A stretch of 58,483 bases of DNA from CAZWMK01 sp964635065. GTDB taxonomy: Bacteria; Pseudomonadota; Alphaproteobacteria; Sphingomonadales; Sphingomonadaceae. The stretch's first letter is position 1. Every line of letters begins with the position of its first letter. The translations under genes and the position numbers were made by a program. Shown here piece after piece: positions 50,996 to 58,483 of this stretch. Location: positions 1 through 58,483 of the forward strand of contig CAZWMK010000003.1 of assembly GCA_964635065.1 (NCBI GenBank). The letters are read 5' to 3'. The notes beneath the pieces are model-generated. The model was not told the DNA's origin and ran no database searches. It was given only the letters and a program-made list of their open reading frames with translations.

Positions 50996-52095
50996 GCGCG
51001 TGCGCCTCCCTTGGCCCAATGGGCTGCCCAGACGGTGGCGGCAAGCAAGACTGCGGCGCCCGCCTGATGCATCACGCCCAGATAAAGCGGAACTCCTTGC
51101 AGGATCGTCAACACGCCGAGGATAAACTGCAGCAGCACCGCCGCCCCGAGAGCCAGTGCCGGTGCAGGCCCGCCGGCGCGATGGAGGCGATAGGCGATCA
51201 TGAGCGCGGCAATGGCGACGGCTGCGGCCAGCCAGCGGTGGATGAACTGCACCATGATCGGGTTGTCGCGCAGATTGAGCCAGGCCGGTATCAACGTGCC
51301 AAGGCCATCGGGCACAAGGCTGTCGCCCATGAGTGGCCATGTGTTGAAGGCGTAGCCGGCGTTCAGTCCGGCAACAAAGGCGCCCATGATGATCTGCAGA
51401 AACAGCAGGATCAGAAAGGGCCAAACCCAGGCCGCAGGGCGGCCCGTCGCGCGATTGCGGCCATCGGCCAGCGCCTTCAGGTCAAGCGCGGTCCAGAGCA
51501 GCGCAGCCAGAATGACAAGCGCCACAGTCAGATGCGTCGCCAGCCGTTCATGGGCGACATCGGGACGGTCGATCAGGCCCGACGCCACCATCCACCAGCC
51601 GATGGCGCCTTGCAGGCTGCCAAGCAACAGCAGGCCGACCAGTCGCGGCCCGTAGCCGCGCGGAATGGCGCGTCTGACTGCAAACCAGAGCAGCGGCAGG
51701 GCAAAGGCGAGGCCGATCAGGCGGCCCATCACGCGATGGAGATATTCCCAGAAGTAAATCGCCTTGAATTCGTCGAGCGACATCCCGCGATTAACCTTCT
51801 GATATTCGGGATAGGCCTTGTAGGCGTCGAATTCGGCCAGCCATTCCTGTTCGTTGAGCGGCGGGACAATACCGCTGACCGGTTCCCAGCGCACCATCGA
51901 CAGTCCCGATTCGGTCAGGCGGGTGATGCCGCCGATCACGATCATGGCGAATACAAGAGCGGCGACGGCGAACAGCCAGTGGCTGATCTGGCGGGGGCGG
52001 GCGATGCTGGCTTCCATGCTGGCGATATGCCAGCCGTTGCGTGATCGGCCAAGCGTCATCTGGTCGCAGTCGCCGGTCCGCTCCACGCTTGCCAT
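50992..52095 (-). CDS. ctaA: Heme A synthase (COX15/CtaA type)
   Basis: This membrane enzyme oxidises the heme O methyl group to a formyl for cytochrome oxidase. Eight transmembrane helices are visible. The four heme-related histidines are in EYLHRVMGRLIG, HERLATHLTVA, FIHRWLAAAV and VMHQAGAAVLL. GGITRLTESGLSMVRWEPV is the N-terminal family signature. The start is uncertain: the ATG at 52095 lies only 7 bases from the Zur box and has no good RBS, and in-frame ATGs at 52059 and 52017 better match the usual N-terminus (ARPRQISHWLF). Its stop overlaps cutA. Confidence 0.9.
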   Translation of the reverse strand: MASVERTGDCDQMTLGRSRNGWHIASMEASIARPRQISHWLFAVAALVFAMIVIGGITRLTESGLSMVRWEPVSGIVPPLNEQEWLAEFDAYKAYPEYQKVNRGMSLDEFKAIYFWEYLHRVMGRLIGLAFALPLLWFAVRRAIPRGYGPRLVGLLLLGSLQGAIGWWMVASGLIDRPDVAHERLATHLTVALVILAALLWTALDLKALADGRNRATGRPAAWVWPFLILLFLQIIMGAFVAGLNAGYAFNTWPLMGDSLVPDGLGTLIPAWLNLRDNPIMVQFIHRWLAAAVAIAALMIAYRLHRAGGPAPALALGAAVLLQFILGVLTILQGVPLYLGVMHQAGAAVLLAATVWAAHWAKGGARA

Positions 52096-52101
52096 CGGGG
52101 A

Positions 52102-52116
52102 TGTGATAATATAACA
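52102..52116. promoter_or_regulatory. Zur box upstream of the merC-zur pair
   Basis: Read on the minus strand TGTTATATTATCACA matches the proteobacterial Zur operator TGTTATA-N-TATAACA at 14 of 15 positions including the free centre. It sits 9 bases before the merC ATG and overlaps the likely -10, TATAAC. Repression by zinc-bound Zur is the expected outcome. Confidence 0.75.
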
Positions 52117-52124
52117 CTACGGCC

Positions 52125-52517
52125 ATGGATGACAGATGCTGTCGAGTGCGCGCCCCGCGTCAGGTTTGGATTGATCGCTCTGCGGTCGGCCTGTCCCTAT
52201 TGTGTCTTCTGCACTGTATCTTCGGCGCCGTGCTTGTCGGTGTGCTGACGATGGGCGGCAGCATCGTGATGAGCCATGAAGTCCATGCTGTTGGCCTGAT
52301 GCTGGCGATTCCGCTGGCCGTTGTCGGCTTGCTGCGTGGCATTGCCTTGCATGGCCGCTGGCAGCTTGGCTTGCTGGGCGGAATCGGCCTGTGCTGCATG
52401 GCGGGGGCGCTGCTCGTGGCGCATGGCCAGTCTGGCGAAGTCCTGTTGACGGTGACGGGTGTCACTCTGCTTGCGCTGGCGCATATTGCCAATCTTCGTC
52501 TCGCGCGCGGTTGCTAG
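52125..52517 (+). CDS. MerC-domain membrane protein
   Basis: The 130-residue protein has four transmembrane helices and the CLLHC motif (about residues 26-30) in the first, with further cysteines later (CC near residue 90), as in MerC mercury-transport proteins. No other mer gene is present. It is followed by a Zur-family gene and preceded by a Zur box, so zinc uptake or zinc homeostasis is a better guess than mercury resistance. The product may be made from a nearly leaderless message, because the -10 lies about 9 bases before the ATG. Confidence 0.82.
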   Translation: MDDRCCRVRAPRQVWIDRSAVGLSLLCLLHCIFGAVLVGVLTMGGSIVMSHEVHAVGLMLAIPLAVVGLLRGIALHGRWQLGLLGGIGLCCMAGALLVAHGQSGEVLLTVTGVTLLALAHIANLRLARGC

Positions 52518-52606
52518 CCAAGGCAGCTGACGGCTCTGGCTTGCCCCATCCGGTCGGGACGCGCATAAAAGCAGTGTCCGCAATTCCCCGCGTCTTGGCT
52601 GGAGGC

Positions 52607-53128
52607 ATGTCAGTGGCGCCCACGCCCACGACCCACAAGGGTCACAAACATCACGACCACCATGGCGCCGATCTTGAACGTGCTGCGCGCGATGCGCTGG
52701 AGCGCGCGGGTGAACAGTGGACCGAAATGCGCGCAGGCATTTTCGCCTCCCTCGCGGCTTTCGACCGTCCTGTCAGTGCCTATGACATCGCCGAAGACGT
52801 GTCGCGGCGGCGCGGCAAGCGCGTTGCCGCGAACAGCGTCTATCGCATTCTCGACCTGTTCGTGGCGCGCAATGTCGCCACCCGCGTCGAAAGCCGCAAT
52901 GCCTATCTCGTCAACACGCACCCGGAATGCGTGCATGACTGCATTTTCCTTGTCTGCGACGTTTGCGGTGCAACCCAGCACATCGACGACGACAGTTTGA
53001 GCCGCGCCGTGCGCGCCCGTGCGGCGGCCACCGGTTTTGCGCCGGACCGCCCCGTGCTGGAAGTGCGCGGGCGCTGCACGGCCTGTCAGGAAAAGGCAGC
53101 CACAGCCGAAGGCGGACCGACGTCATGA
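52607..53128 (+). CDS. zur: Fur-family transcriptional regulator, probably Zur
   Basis: The 173-residue protein starts with a His-rich tail (HKGHKHHDHH, about residues 10-19). A winged-helix DNA-binding domain follows, then a metal-binding domain with HPECVHDCIFLVCDVCGATQHID and a C-terminal CTAC, the Zn-structural cysteines of the Fur group. The adjacent Zur box and merC make Zur the best assignment over Fur. The ATG at 52607 has GGAGG only one base away; the in-frame GTG at 52613 has ideal spacing and may be the real start. Confidence 0.85.
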   Translation: MSVAPTPTTHKGHKHHDHHGADLERAARDALERAGEQWTEMRAGIFASLAAFDRPVSAYDIAEDVSRRRGKRVAANSVYRILDLFVARNVATRVESRNAYLVNTHPECVHDCIFLVCDVCGATQHIDDDSLSRAVRARAAATGFAPDRPVLEVRGRCTACQEKAATAEGGPTS

Positions 53129-53198
53129 ACCTCGCCGCCGTGTCGCAGCAATCGACATGCCGCACGGTTCGCATTAAGGCGAGGCCGTTGCTTCAATC

Positions 53199-55133
53199 AT
53201 GGGGACGCCACACAAGGTGACCACGAACTCCGTAACGCCGCTGCTCGATTCTGTTCATGTGCCGTCAGACCTGCGCTGTCTGGTGCCCGCGCAGTTGCCG
53301 CAACTGGCCGACGAACTGCGCCGGGAAATGATCGACGCGGTCAGTCAGACCGGGGGACATCTGGGCGCGGGCCTTGGCGTCGTCGAGCTGACGGTGGCGC
53401 TGCACTATGTTTTCAATACGCCGCACGACAAGCTGATCTGGGATGTCGGCCACCAGGCCTATCCGCACAAGATTCTGACCGGTCGCCGCGACCGTATCCG
53501 CACGCTACGGCAGGAGGGGGGGCTGTCCGGCTTCACAAGGCGCGCGGAAAGCGAATATGATCCGTTTGGCGCGGCGCACAGTTCGACGTCGATTTCCGCC
53601 GCGCTGGGTTTCGCCATCGCCAACAAGTTGTCGAACCGGTCCGGCAAGGCGATTGCCGTCATCGGTGACGGCGCCATGTCGGCGGGCATGGCCTATGAGG
53701 CGATGAACAATGCAGGTGCCGCCGGCAACCGGCTGGTCGTGGTGTTGAATGACAATGACATGTCGATTGCCCCGCCTGTCGGCGCGCTGTCGGCATATCT
53801 GGCGCGGCTTTTGTCCTCGCGGCGGTTTCTTGGCCTGCGTGACGGGCTGAAGGCGCTGGTCAAGCGGACCATGCCCAAACCCGTCGCCGACATGGCGCGG
53901 CGGGCAGAGGAATATGCCCGCGGCATGGCAACAGGCGGGACGTTGTTCGAGGAACTGGGCTTTTATTATGTCGGCCCGATCGACGGACATAATCTCGATC
54001 ACCTGATCCCGGTACTTGAAAATGTCCGCGATGCGGCGGATGGCCCGATTCTTGTTCATGTCGTGACGCAAAAGGGCAAGGGCTACGCCCCGGCCGAGGC
54101 GGCGGAAGACAAATATCACGGCGTCACCAAATTTGATGTCGTCACCGGCGCCATGGCGCCGGCCAAGAAGGGACCGCCAAGCTATACTGGCGTGTTCGCG
54201 AAAGCGTTGATCGCCGAAGCCGAACGTGACGAAAAGATCGTGGCGATCACCGCCGCCATGCCGTCGGGGACTGGCCTCGACAAGTTCGCGGCGCGTTTCC
54301 CCGATCGCAGTTTCGATGTTGGCATCGCCGAACAGCATGCCGTGACCTTCGCTGCGGGACTGGCTGCCGAGGGTTATCGACCATTTTGCGCGATTTATTC
54401 GACCTTCCTGCAACGTGCCTATGATCAGGTGGTGCACGATGTTGCCATCCAGAATCTTCCGGTGCGTTTTGCCATCGACCGGGCTGGTCTGGTCGGCGCG
54501 GATGGTGCGACCCATGCCGGCTCGTTCGATGTCACCTATCTGGCGTCATTGCCCAACATGGTGGTGATGGCGGCTGCCGACGAGGCGGAACTGGTGCACA
54601 TGGTGCACACCATGGCCTGCCACGACACGGGGCCGATTGCCTGCCGCTGGCCGCGTGGCGAAGGCACAGGCGTGGCGCTGCCGGACGTGCCCGAACGCCT
54701 CGAGATCGGCAAGGGACGCATCGTGCGCGAGGGCAAGCAGGTGGCGATCCTGTCGCTTGGCACCCGGCTGGGCGAGGCGTTGAAGGCCGCCGACGCGCTC
54801 GACGCGCGCGGCCTGTCGACGACTGTGGCTGATCTGCGTTTCGCCAAGCCGCTCGATCAGGCGCTGATTCGTCGCCTGTGCACGACGCACGAGGTCGTGC
54901 TGACGATCGAGGAGGGAGCCATTGGCGGTCTTGGCGCGCATGTGCTGACGCTGGCCTCCGATGAAGGCCTGGTCGACGCCGGTCTCAAGATCCGGACGCT
55001 GCGCCTGCCTGATGTATTTCAGGATCATGCCAGCCCGCAGGTCATGTATGCCGAAGCAGGCCTGGATGCCGATGCCATTGTGACAGCCGTGTTGAGCGCG
55101 CTGCGCCACAATAGCGTTGGGGCGACCGCCTGA
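53199..55133 (+). CDS. dxs: 1-deoxy-D-xylulose-5-phosphate synthase
   Basis: DXS joins pyruvate and glyceraldehyde-3-phosphate with thiamine diphosphate, the first step of the MEP isoprenoid pathway. The 644-residue protein shows the substrate-site SQTGGHLGAGLGVVELT (about residues 48-64), the ThDP motif GDGAMSAGMAYEAMNNAG (about 150-167), and the transketolase-like SFDVGIAEQHAVTFAAGLA (about 365). The N-terminal start is uncertain by a few residues: ATG 53199 has a weak RBS and a GTG at 53217 is possible. Confidence 0.95.
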   Translation: MGTPHKVTTNSVTPLLDSVHVPSDLRCLVPAQLPQLADELRREMIDAVSQTGGHLGAGLGVVELTVALHYVFNTPHDKLIWDVGHQAYPHKILTGRRDRIRTLRQEGGLSGFTRRAESEYDPFGAAHSSTSISAALGFAIANKLSNRSGKAIAVIGDGAMSAGMAYEAMNNAGAAGNRLVVVLNDNDMSIAPPVGALSAYLARLLSSRRFLGLRDGLKALVKRTMPKPVADMARRAEEYARGMATGGTLFEELGFYYVGPIDGHNLDHLIPVLENVRDAADGPILVHVVTQKGKGYAPAEAAEDKYHGVTKFDVVTGAMAPAKKGPPSYTGVFAKALIAEAERDEKIVAITAAMPSGTGLDKFAARFPDRSFDVGIAEQHAVTFAAGLAAEGYRPFCAIYSTFLQRAYDQVVHDVAIQNLPVRFAIDRAGLVGADGATHAGSFDVTYLASLPNMVVMAAADEAELVHMVHTMACHDTGPIACRWPRGEGTGVALPDVPERLEIGKGRIVREGKQVAILSLGTRLGEALKAADALDARGLSTTVADLRFAKPLDQALIRRLCTTHEVVLTIEEGAIGGLGAHVLTLASDEGLVDAGLKIRTLRLPDVFQDHASPQVMYAEAGLDADAIVTAVLSALRHNSVGATA

Positions 55134-55134
55134 G

Positions 55135-55914
55135 GTGACGAACGCGGGCGGCAAGGTCGCAAAGCAGCGCGTCGATCAGTTGCTGGTCGAGCGCGGGCTG
55201 GTTGAAAGCCGGGCGCGGGCGCAGGCGCTGATCATGGCGGGGCTGGTTTTCGCTGGCGAACGCAAGATCGACAAGCCAGGCGAAAAGCTGGCGGTCGATA
55301 GCCTGCTCGATGTGCGCGGCAAGGATCACCCATGGGTGTCGCGGGGCGGTCTGAAGCTTGCGCATGGCTTGGCCCATTTCGGATGGGACGCGAAGGATGC
55401 CGTTGTGCTCGATGTCGGCGCGTCGACCGGGGGCTTCACCGATGTTGCACTCGCCCATGGGGCGCGCACGGTCTATGCCGTCGATGTCGGCCATGGTCAG
55501 TTGGCGTGGAAATTGCGGCAGGACCCGCGCGTTGTCGTGCTCGAAAAGACCAATGCCCGCCACCTGACGGCGGCACAGGTGCCAGAGCCTGTGGATCTGA
55601 TCGTCTGCGATGCCAGCTTCATCGGTTTGCGTACCGTGCTCCCCGCGCCATTGGCCCTGGCAGCGCCGGGTGCCCGGCTGATCGCGCTGATCAAGCCGCA
55701 GTTCGAGGCCGGACCGGGCGAAGTCGGCAAGGGCGGGGTCGTGCGCGATGCCGCAGTGCATGCCCGTGTCTGCCATGAAATCACCGACTGGCTTTCCGGC
55801 CTGCCGGACTGGTCGGTCGCAGGCGTCACTCCCAGCCCGATCACGGGACCAGAAGGTAATATCGAGTTCCTTGTCGGCGCTGTGCGTCAGTCAAATTGCT
55901 TGACGGTAACGTAA
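55135..55914 (+). CDS. tlyA: TlyA-family rRNA 2'-O-methyltransferase
   Basis: TlyA-family enzymes methylate rRNA 2'-hydroxyls in 16S and 23S rRNA. An N-terminal S4 RNA-binding domain (about residues 8-65; RVDQLLVERGLVESRARAQ) is followed by an FtsJ-type SAM domain with DVGASTGGFTDVAL. The candidate catalytic tetrad is visible as RGGLKL, VCDASF, LIKPQFE and PEGNIEF (Lys, Asp, Lys, Glu). The start is GTG at 55135, one base after the dxs stop; translation coupling with dxs is likely. The 259-residue length is normal. Confidence 0.9.
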   Translation: MTNAGGKVAKQRVDQLLVERGLVESRARAQALIMAGLVFAGERKIDKPGEKLAVDSLLDVRGKDHPWVSRGGLKLAHGLAHFGWDAKDAVVLDVGASTGGFTDVALAHGARTVYAVDVGHGQLAWKLRQDPRVVVLEKTNARHLTAAQVPEPVDLIVCDASFIGLRTVLPAPLALAAPGARLIALIKPQFEAGPGEVGKGGVVRDAAVHARVCHEITDWLSGLPDWSVAGVTPSPITGPEGNIEFLVGAVRQSNCLTVT

Positions 55915-55960
55915 TTTATGTTTTTTGTTGGGTTTGTATTTCCAAAACATCGGCCGAAAC

Positions 55961-56455
55961 ATGCTTAAATATATATTGCTCATAATCATGGTGAATATGT
56001 CACTCATGCCTGCTTCTGTGCAGGCTGCGGCATATACGCTGAAGTTATATGATATTGATGACAGGATGACGGCTACGATAACAAACAGATCGTATTCCAA
56101 TCTAGTGATCGCTGATTATACATTCGGAAGTGATTATCCGGAACTGGATTTTTCTGCCTATGTAACGTCTGGCAATAATGTGCTTGCGTTGTCGCTGTTC
56201 AATGGACCGGCCGGATATACATATGGCTATGATTTTCGGATCGATGGATTCTCCTACGCTGCCGGTCAGTGCGGTGTCTGGAATATTTTAGGCTGTGATG
56301 ATGACCGTTACGCTGAAGGTTTGGTGTGGAGCCGAGAAATCGACTTTGTCGCAACCCCGAAGCACGCAGTTCCCGAGCCGGCAACAATGAGCATTCTCGC
56401 GCTTGGCAGCCTTGCTTTTAACATGGCAAGGCGGCGCCGGGGCCTCGCTTCATAA
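55961..56455 (+). CDS. Small PEP-CTERM sorting-signal protein
   Basis: The 164-residue protein has an N-terminal signal peptide (YILLIIMVNMSLMPASVQA) and a short beta-rich mature region. The C-terminal sorting signal is VPEPATM, a hydrophobic stretch (SILALGSLAFNMA) and RRRR. Base composition is visibly more AT-rich than its neighbours, which suggests recent transfer. I chose the ATG at 55961; a TTG at 55925 would extend it by twelve residues. It has no sigma-54 site, unlike the PEP-CTERM gene at 48586. Mature function is unknown. Confidence 0.8.
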   Translation: MLKYILLIIMVNMSLMPASVQAAAYTLKLYDIDDRMTATITNRSYSNLVIADYTFGSDYPELDFSAYVTSGNNVLALSLFNGPAGYTYGYDFRIDGFSYAAGQCGVWNILGCDDDRYAEGLVWSREIDFVATPKHAVPEPATMSILALGSLAFNMARRRRGLAS

Positions 56456-56579
56456 ACATGAAAGAGGGTTTCCCTTTGCGGTGCCGCCGGGGCTCTTCCT
56501 TGTGTTCAATGCCTGCGTAGAGTTCCTTGTCGGGGCGCAACGACCGGGTTAAGCTCTCCTGAAACAGGGGAGGTCCAGT

Positions 56580-58370
56580 TTGGACGACAAGGACGCGCAG
56601 GCGGCGTATATCGCTGCGCTCGAAGCCGAGATTGCCGATCTCAAGGCCAGTCTTGCCAATGTGGCGCCAGGCAACACGCTGGCGATTTTCGACCAACTGG
56701 CGGAAGGTATCATCATTGCCGATGCCGAGGGCGTGATCCGCTATGTCAACGACGCGGCGGCACGCATTCATGGCACAGACAAGCTGGGTGTGCCGCCCGA
56801 CGAATATGTTACAGCATTCCATCTGCGAACGCTGGACGGCCAGCCTTATCCGATGGATGATCTGCCTCTGGTCAAGGCCGTGCGTGATGGCATGTCCACC
56901 ATCGAAGGGCGCTGGCGAATCGCGCGCGAAGATGGCAGCGAAGTCCATGCCATCGGCAGCGCCCTGCCGTTGCATGGTCCGGACAGCAGCCTTATCGGCG
57001 CGCTGCTGACGGTGCGTGACGAGACGCAGCGTCTCAAGACTGAATATGATCTCCATAAAAATCGCACCCGGCTGGAACAGGCGCTGGAGGCGGCGCGCAT
57101 GATCACATGGGATTGGACGGAGGATGAGAATGTCGTCCACTACAACCCCGAAGCGCTCGGCGTCATGGCAACCAATGACCGGACGCTGGAAGCGGGCGGC
57201 GCCCTGCTTCATCCGGCTGATCAGGTAAGAGTTATCGCAGCCGTCCGCCAGGCGCTGGCCGAGGGCAGTGATTTTCGTCAGGAATTCCGGGTGATGACAC
57301 CCGGTGGTCCGCGCTGGGTGTCGAGCGCGGCGCGGGTCATGACCGATGAACAGGGACGCCGCTACATGAGTGGCGTGCTTGCTGATATCAACGAACAGCG
57401 CGAGGCCATCGCGCAGTTCGAGGTGCTGGCCAACAATATCGGCCCCCTGACATGGATGGCCGACACGAACGGGCGCTTCACATGGATCAGTCAGCGCTGG
57501 ACCGAAGTGACGGGCGCGACCATCGACTATCTCAACCATCCCGATTCGGCGGCGCTGCACGATTCCGCAGGCTATGATGACCTGATGCGCCATTATGAAG
57601 CGTGCATCAGGAATGGCGTGCCTTGGGAAGACGTGTTCTGGATGAAATGTGTCGATGGACGGGCGCGCTGGTTTCTCGGTCAGGCCATGCCGATCCGTGA
57701 GGATGACGGTTCGATCCGTCACTGGTTCGGCAGTTGTACCGACATTACCGCCCAGCGCGCGGCGGAGGAACACCAGCGCCTGCTGGCCAATGAACTGAAT
57801 CACCGCGTCAAGAACATGCTTGCGGTCGTCCAGTCGCTTGCCATGCAAAGTCGTCGCAGCGCGGATACGATCGACGGGTTCATCGAAAGTTTCAGCGGTC
57901 GGCTGCAGGCGCTGTCCGCTGCACATGGCATTTTGACCGAGGAGGCCTGGAAAGGTGCCCTTCTGGCCGACGTGCTGCGCGGGGTGCTGGCAGCATTCAT
58001 TCCCGATATCGACGATCCGCGCCTTTTGCTGGGGGGGCCGGATATCTGGTTGGCGCCATCGGTTGCGACGAACCTGTCGATGGCGATCCATGAACTGGCG
58101 ACCAACGCCGTGAAATATGGCGCCTTGTCCACGTTGGATGGGCGCATCCTCGTGCATTGGGATGTCGTGGATGGCGCACTTGCGCTTGAATGGAATGAAA
58201 GCGGGGGGCCGCCTGTTGCCCTGCCGTCCCGGCGCGGCTTTGGTTCGCGCCTGATTGAACAGGGGATTACCCGCGAACTGGGGGGGCGCGCCTGCATCGA
58301 CTATCTGCAAGGTGGCCTTGTCGCCCGTGTGCAGTTGCCGCTTTCCGACCGCGTGCGACCGGCCTTGTGA
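56580..58370 (+). CDS. PAS-domain sensor histidine kinase of the HWE/HisKA_2 group
   Basis: The 596-residue cytoplasmic protein begins with a short coiled coil (about 1-30) and three PAS-like sensory regions (about 35-150, 160-275 and 280-390). The phosphoacceptor helix follows in ELNHRVKNMLAVVQSLAMQS (His near residue 405), then an ATPase domain with MAIHELATNAVKYGAL and RGFGSRLIEQG. ALEWNESGGPPV supplies the Trp and Glu of the HWE class. The start is TTG at 56580 with GGGGAGG six bases upstream. No response regulator adjoins it, so the partner and signal are unknown. Confidence 0.88.
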   Translation: MDDKDAQAAYIAALEAEIADLKASLANVAPGNTLAIFDQLAEGIIIADAEGVIRYVNDAAARIHGTDKLGVPPDEYVTAFHLRTLDGQPYPMDDLPLVKAVRDGMSTIEGRWRIAREDGSEVHAIGSALPLHGPDSSLIGALLTVRDETQRLKTEYDLHKNRTRLEQALEAARMITWDWTEDENVVHYNPEALGVMATNDRTLEAGGALLHPADQVRVIAAVRQALAEGSDFRQEFRVMTPGGPRWVSSAARVMTDEQGRRYMSGVLADINEQREAIAQFEVLANNIGPLTWMADTNGRFTWISQRWTEVTGATIDYLNHPDSAALHDSAGYDDLMRHYEACIRNGVPWEDVFWMKCVDGRARWFLGQAMPIREDDGSIRHWFGSCTDITAQRAAEEHQRLLANELNHRVKNMLAVVQSLAMQSRRSADTIDGFIESFSGRLQALSAAHGILTEEAWKGALLADVLRGVLAAFIPDIDDPRLLLGGPDIWLAPSVATNLSMAIHELATNAVKYGALSTLDGRILVHWDVVDGALALEWNESGGPPVALPSRRGFGSRLIEQGITRELGGRACIDYLQGGLVARVQLPLSDRVRPAL

Positions 58371-58390
58371 ACGCCGGCGCCGCGCATCGC

Positions 58391-58419
58391 TTGCGCCGGG
58401 GACGCGCTTTGCCCTATAG
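58391..58419 (+). promoter_or_regulatory. Probable sigma-70 promoter of tRNA-Leu
   Basis: TTGCGC and CTATAG are separated by 17 bases and end 22 bases before the tRNA. Confidence 0.45.
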
Positions 58420-58441
58420 ACCCGAGCCAAACCGGATGCCG

Positions 58442-58483
<42 letters not shown>

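Noticed and set aside
52125..52517. Mercury-resistance operon based on the MerC-like gene
   Set aside because: No merR, merT, merP or merA is nearby, and the Zur box and zur gene point to zinc.
56418..58430. Long open frame of 670 codons antisense to the HWE kinase
   Set aside because: Shadow frame; the plus strand encodes clear PAS and kinase motifs.

Overview
The window is a GC-rich chromosomal segment of an alphaproteobacterium, most likely a member of the Sphingomonadales. The evidence is a dcw cluster in alphaproteobacterial order with FtsZ ending in IPRFFRN, the order argS / SPOR protein / nagZ / scpA / scpB / tatABC, and PEP-CTERM and Prs proteins of the type sphingomonads carry. It holds no insertion sequence, CRISPR array or rRNA. 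The assembly contains one 100-N gap (47324-47423) inside a dsbD-like gene.

Layout. (1) 1-10.7 kb, plus strand: the end of mraY, then murD, ftsW, murG, murC, murB, ddl, ftsQ, ftsA, ftsZ. Most junctions are 4-base start/stop overlaps, and the run closes with a strong terminator. (2) 10.8-19.8 kb, plus: a TPR-SPOR protein, dNTPase, argS, a SPOR membrane protein, nagZ, scpA, scpB, tatA, tatB, tatC. (3) 19.8-29.2 kb, minus: a degradation-type set (flavin oxidoreductase, NDP-forming acyl-CoA synthetase, LysR regulator, double-length acyl-CoA dehydrogenase, LEH-fold protein), then trhO and ilvE, with tRNA-Ser beyond. (4) 29.7-41.4 kb, plus: an exosortase/PEP-CTERM-associated locus. It has two tandem LuxI-fold acyltransferases, a ThiF-nitroreductase fusion, a membrane glycosyl-1-phosphate transferase, PrsK histidine kinase, PrsR sigma-54 activator and the PrsT TPR protein. 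(5) 41.5-43.6 kb: tRNA-Pro, a divergent CHAP protein, and a GH108 muramidase plus three-TM holin that look like a gene-transfer-agent lysis cassette. (6) 43.6-47.9 kb, minus: gamma carbonic anhydrase, argC, a lone motA with a CtrA-type box, and the gapped dsbD-like gene. (7) 48-58.5 kb: a GrlR-like protein, a PEP-CTERM protein behind a consensus sigma-54 promoter, rplM-rpsI, cutA, heme A synthase, a merC-zur pair behind a near-perfect Zur box, dxs, tlyA, an AT-richer PEP-CTERM protein, a PAS/HWE histidine kinase, and the start of tRNA-Leu.

How the parts connect. PrsR in region 4 is a sigma-54 activator, and one PEP-CTERM target (48586) about 10 kb away has a full -24/-12 promoter, so regulator and likely target lie in the same window. 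The exosortase itself is not here. The acyltransferase pair with the E1-like/nitroreductase fusion is the least understood part and the best candidate for a new pathway. It would plausibly make an acylated small molecule tied to the envelope/exopolysaccharide programme. CtrA-like sites occur at motA (full box) and at the lysis cassette (half-sites), which fits the known CtrA control of motility and gene-transfer-agent lysis in other alphaproteobacteria.
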